Assembly: GCA_937900165.1 (NCBI GenBank)
Contig: CALCCX010000152.1
Location: 1 to 6,869, forward strand
Direction of reading: 5' to 3'
DNA: 6,869 nucleotides
From: an uncultured Acidimicrobiia bacterium
GTDB taxonomy: Bacteria > Actinomycetota > Acidimicrobiia > Spongiisociales > Spongiisociaceae
The position numbers and the translations under genes were made by a program. Positions 5,381 through 6,869 of the stretch are shown here, piece after piece. Within the stretch, counting starts at the first letter, position 1; the number at the start of each line of letters is the position of its first letter. The notes under the pieces are model-generated. The model did not search any database. It was given only the letters and a program-made list of their open reading frames with translations, and was not told the origin of the DNA.

Positions 5381-6869
5381 TCATGTCTCGTGTCGATACC
5401 AGGGCGCACGCTCCGGTGCGAGGGGAGTGTTCCCCAGGATCAAGTCCGCGGCCTTCTCGGCGACCATCATCACGGGGGCGTAGATGTTGCCGTTCGTGAC
5501 GTATGGCATGACGGAGGCGTCCACGACCCTCAATCCCGCAGTCCCATGGACCTCCATCGTCAGGGGATCGATCACAGAACTGTCGTCTGTGCCCATCCGG
5601 CATGTGCCGGACGGATGCAGAGCCGTCTCGGCGTCTTTTGACACCCAGTTGAGGACCTCGGTATCTGTCTGTACCCCTGGGCCGGGGGAGATCTCCCCAG
5701 CGTCGAACGGATGCATGGCCGGCTGGCCGAGGATGCGCCTTGTGACCCGGATGGCCTCGACCCACTCTCGGCGGTCCTGGTCGGTGGAGAGGTAGTTGAA
5801 ACGCAAGGATGGGTGCTCGCGGGGATCGACCGACTTGATCTTCACCGAGCCTCTGGCATCGGAGTACATTGGGCCGACGTGCACCTGGTAGCCGTGCGTC
5901 CCGCCGGGTGACGAACCGTCGTAGCGAATCGCGATAGGGAGGAAGTGGAACATGAGGTTGGGGTAGGCGATGTCATCGTTGGATCGCACGAACCCACCCC
6001 CTTCGAAGTGGTTCGTTGCCCCCGGCCCCCGGCGAAAGAGCCACATCAGGCCGACCAACGGCCGTCGCCACCAGGCCATCCAAGGTTGGATCGATACAGG
6101 TTGCTTTGACCCGTGCTGGACGTACACCTCGAGGTGATCCTGCAGGTTCTCTCCAACCCCGCGGAGATGGTGGACCATCTCGACGCCAAGCGGTCGCAGT
6201 TCGTCGGAGTTGCCGACGCCTGAGAGCTGGAGAAGTTGGGGCGAGTTGAACGCTCCTCCGCAAAGGATGACTTCTCCGGCTCGAACGTGCCGATTCGATC
6301 CGCGCACCGTGTAGTCGACACCGGTGGCGCGCGTGCCGCTGAACACGATCCGGGCGGCGAGGGCTCTGGTGATCACGTCCAGGTTCGGTCGTTTCGCCAC
6401 GGGGTGTAGGTAGGCGCGGGACGCAGAGAGCCGCCGGCCCCGGTGGATGTTGCGGTCGAAGCGGGCGAAGCCTTCCTGGCGGAACCCGTTGACGTCGTCC
6501 ACCATGGGGTAGCCGGCCTGTTCAGCGGCTTCGAAGAAGGCTCCGAACAGCGGGTTGGCCGCCGGTCCTCGTTCGAGTATCAGGGGCCCCTCTGCGCCTC
6601 GCCATTCGTCGCCGCCCGCCAGGCACGTCTCCATCCGTTTGAAGTAGGGAAGGCAATGCGCGTAGTCCCAGGTGTCCATGCCCGGATCGGCGCCCCAGCG
6701 TTCGAAGTCCATCGGGTTGCCCCGCTGAAAGATCATGCCGTTGATCGAAGATGATCCGCCAAGCACCTTGCCGCGGGCGTGATAGATGCGGCGCCCGCCC
6801 ATCTGGGGCTCCGGCTCGGACTCGTATTTCCAGTCGTAAAACTGGCTCCCGATCGGGAACGCCAACGCG
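5381..6869 (-). CDS. betA: GMC-family FAD oxidoreductase, choline dehydrogenase-like, N-terminus beyond the window
   Basis: This FAD-dependent alcohol oxidase/dehydrogenase is most like choline dehydrogenase BetA, which oxidises choline to betaine aldehyde and passes electrons to the respiratory chain. The visible 495 residues (numbered below from the Leu codon at 6865-6863) open in frame as ALAFPIGSQFYDW, matching an internal BetA segment, so the TTG at 6865 is not the start. Roughly 80 residues, including the FAD-binding GxGxxG, lie outside. GMC signature 1 is at 31-49 (RGKVLGGSSSINGMIFQRG) and signature 2 at 203-218 (GGAFNSPQLLQLSGVG). NPLFGAF and QEGFARFDRN are BetA-like. The catalytic His417 is in ALHPSGTCRMG, paired with an Asn in TNGNIYAP (457-463), followed by the terminal FAD segment MMVAEKAADLI. 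Other GMC alcohol dehydrogenases (AlkJ type) are the alternative; no betB or choline transporter is visible to settle it. Confidence 0.87.
   Translation of the reverse strand, partial: ALAFPIGSQFYDWKYESEPEPQMGGRRIYHARGKVLGGSSSINGMIFQRGNPMDFERWGADPGMDTWDYAHCLPYFKRMETCLAGGDEWRGAEGPLILERGPAANPLFGAFFEAAEQAGYPMVDDVNGFRQEGFARFDRNIHRGRRLSASRAYLHPVAKRPNLDVITRALAARIVFSGTRATGVDYTVRGSNRHVRAGEVILCGGAFNSPQLLQLSGVGNSDELRPLGVEMVHHLRGVGENLQDHLEVYVQHGSKQPVSIQPWMAWWRRPLVGLMWLFRRGPGATNHFEGGGFVRSNDDIAYPNLMFHFLPIAIRYDGSSPGGTHGYQVHVGPMYSDARGSVKIKSVDPREHPSLRFNYLSTDQDRREWVEAIRVTRRILGQPAMHPFDAGEISPGPGVQTDTEVLNWVSKDAETALHPSGTCRMGTDDSSVIDPLTMEVHGTAGLRVVDASVMPYVTNGNIYAPVMMVAEKAADLILGNTPLAPERAPWYRHET

Noticed and set aside
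6863..6865. TTG as start of the GMC oxidoreductase
   Set aside because: The frame stays open to the window edge and reads ALAFP, an internal BetA segment, and the FAD-binding N-terminus would be missing.

Overview
The window looks like one end of an assembled contig from a high-GC bacterium, most likely an actinobacterium. That placement is inferred from GC-rich codon use, GTG starts, and a VapBC toxin-antitoxin pair with a promoter that looks leaderless. No rRNA or other marker gene is present to confirm it. The first 181 bases are not genomic. Positions 124-181 are the complete 58-base Illumina TruSeq universal (P5) adapter, preceded by a T-run and AT-rich low-complexity sequence, as expected from read-through past an insert end that was assembled without trimming.

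Layout of the genomic part (182-6869). On the minus strand at 182-1738 is an ACSF2-like acyl-CoA synthetase (AMP-forming) whose last residues are cut off by the adapter. It is divergent, across a 167-bp spacer, from a plus-strand alpha/beta hydrolase at 1906-2970. That gene converges on a minus-strand beta-lactamase-fold serine hydrolase at 3011-4090. The stretch 4091-4681 has no intact gene but is not empty. On the minus strand it carries what looks like a frameshifted pentapeptide-repeat gene, and next to it a fragment resembling the C-terminal part of a WYL-domain regulator. A tight plus-strand vapB-vapC operon follows (4682-5349). A 21-bp near-perfect palindrome overlaps its extended -10 box and start codon. 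The window ends inside a minus-strand GMC oxidoreductase closely resembling choline dehydrogenase BetA (5381 to beyond 6869), which lacks its N-terminus here.

Functionally this is a mixed neighbourhood with no single pathway visible. Acyl-CoA ligase plus hydrolase suggests carboxylic-acid or ester catabolism. BetA suggests choline oxidation to betaine aldehyde. VapBC is an autonomous accessory module set beside decayed genes. I found no credible new multi-gene system. The items most worth a second look are the vapBC operator/promoter arrangement, the two gene remnants beside it, and the adapter artefact, which creates false peptides on both strands.
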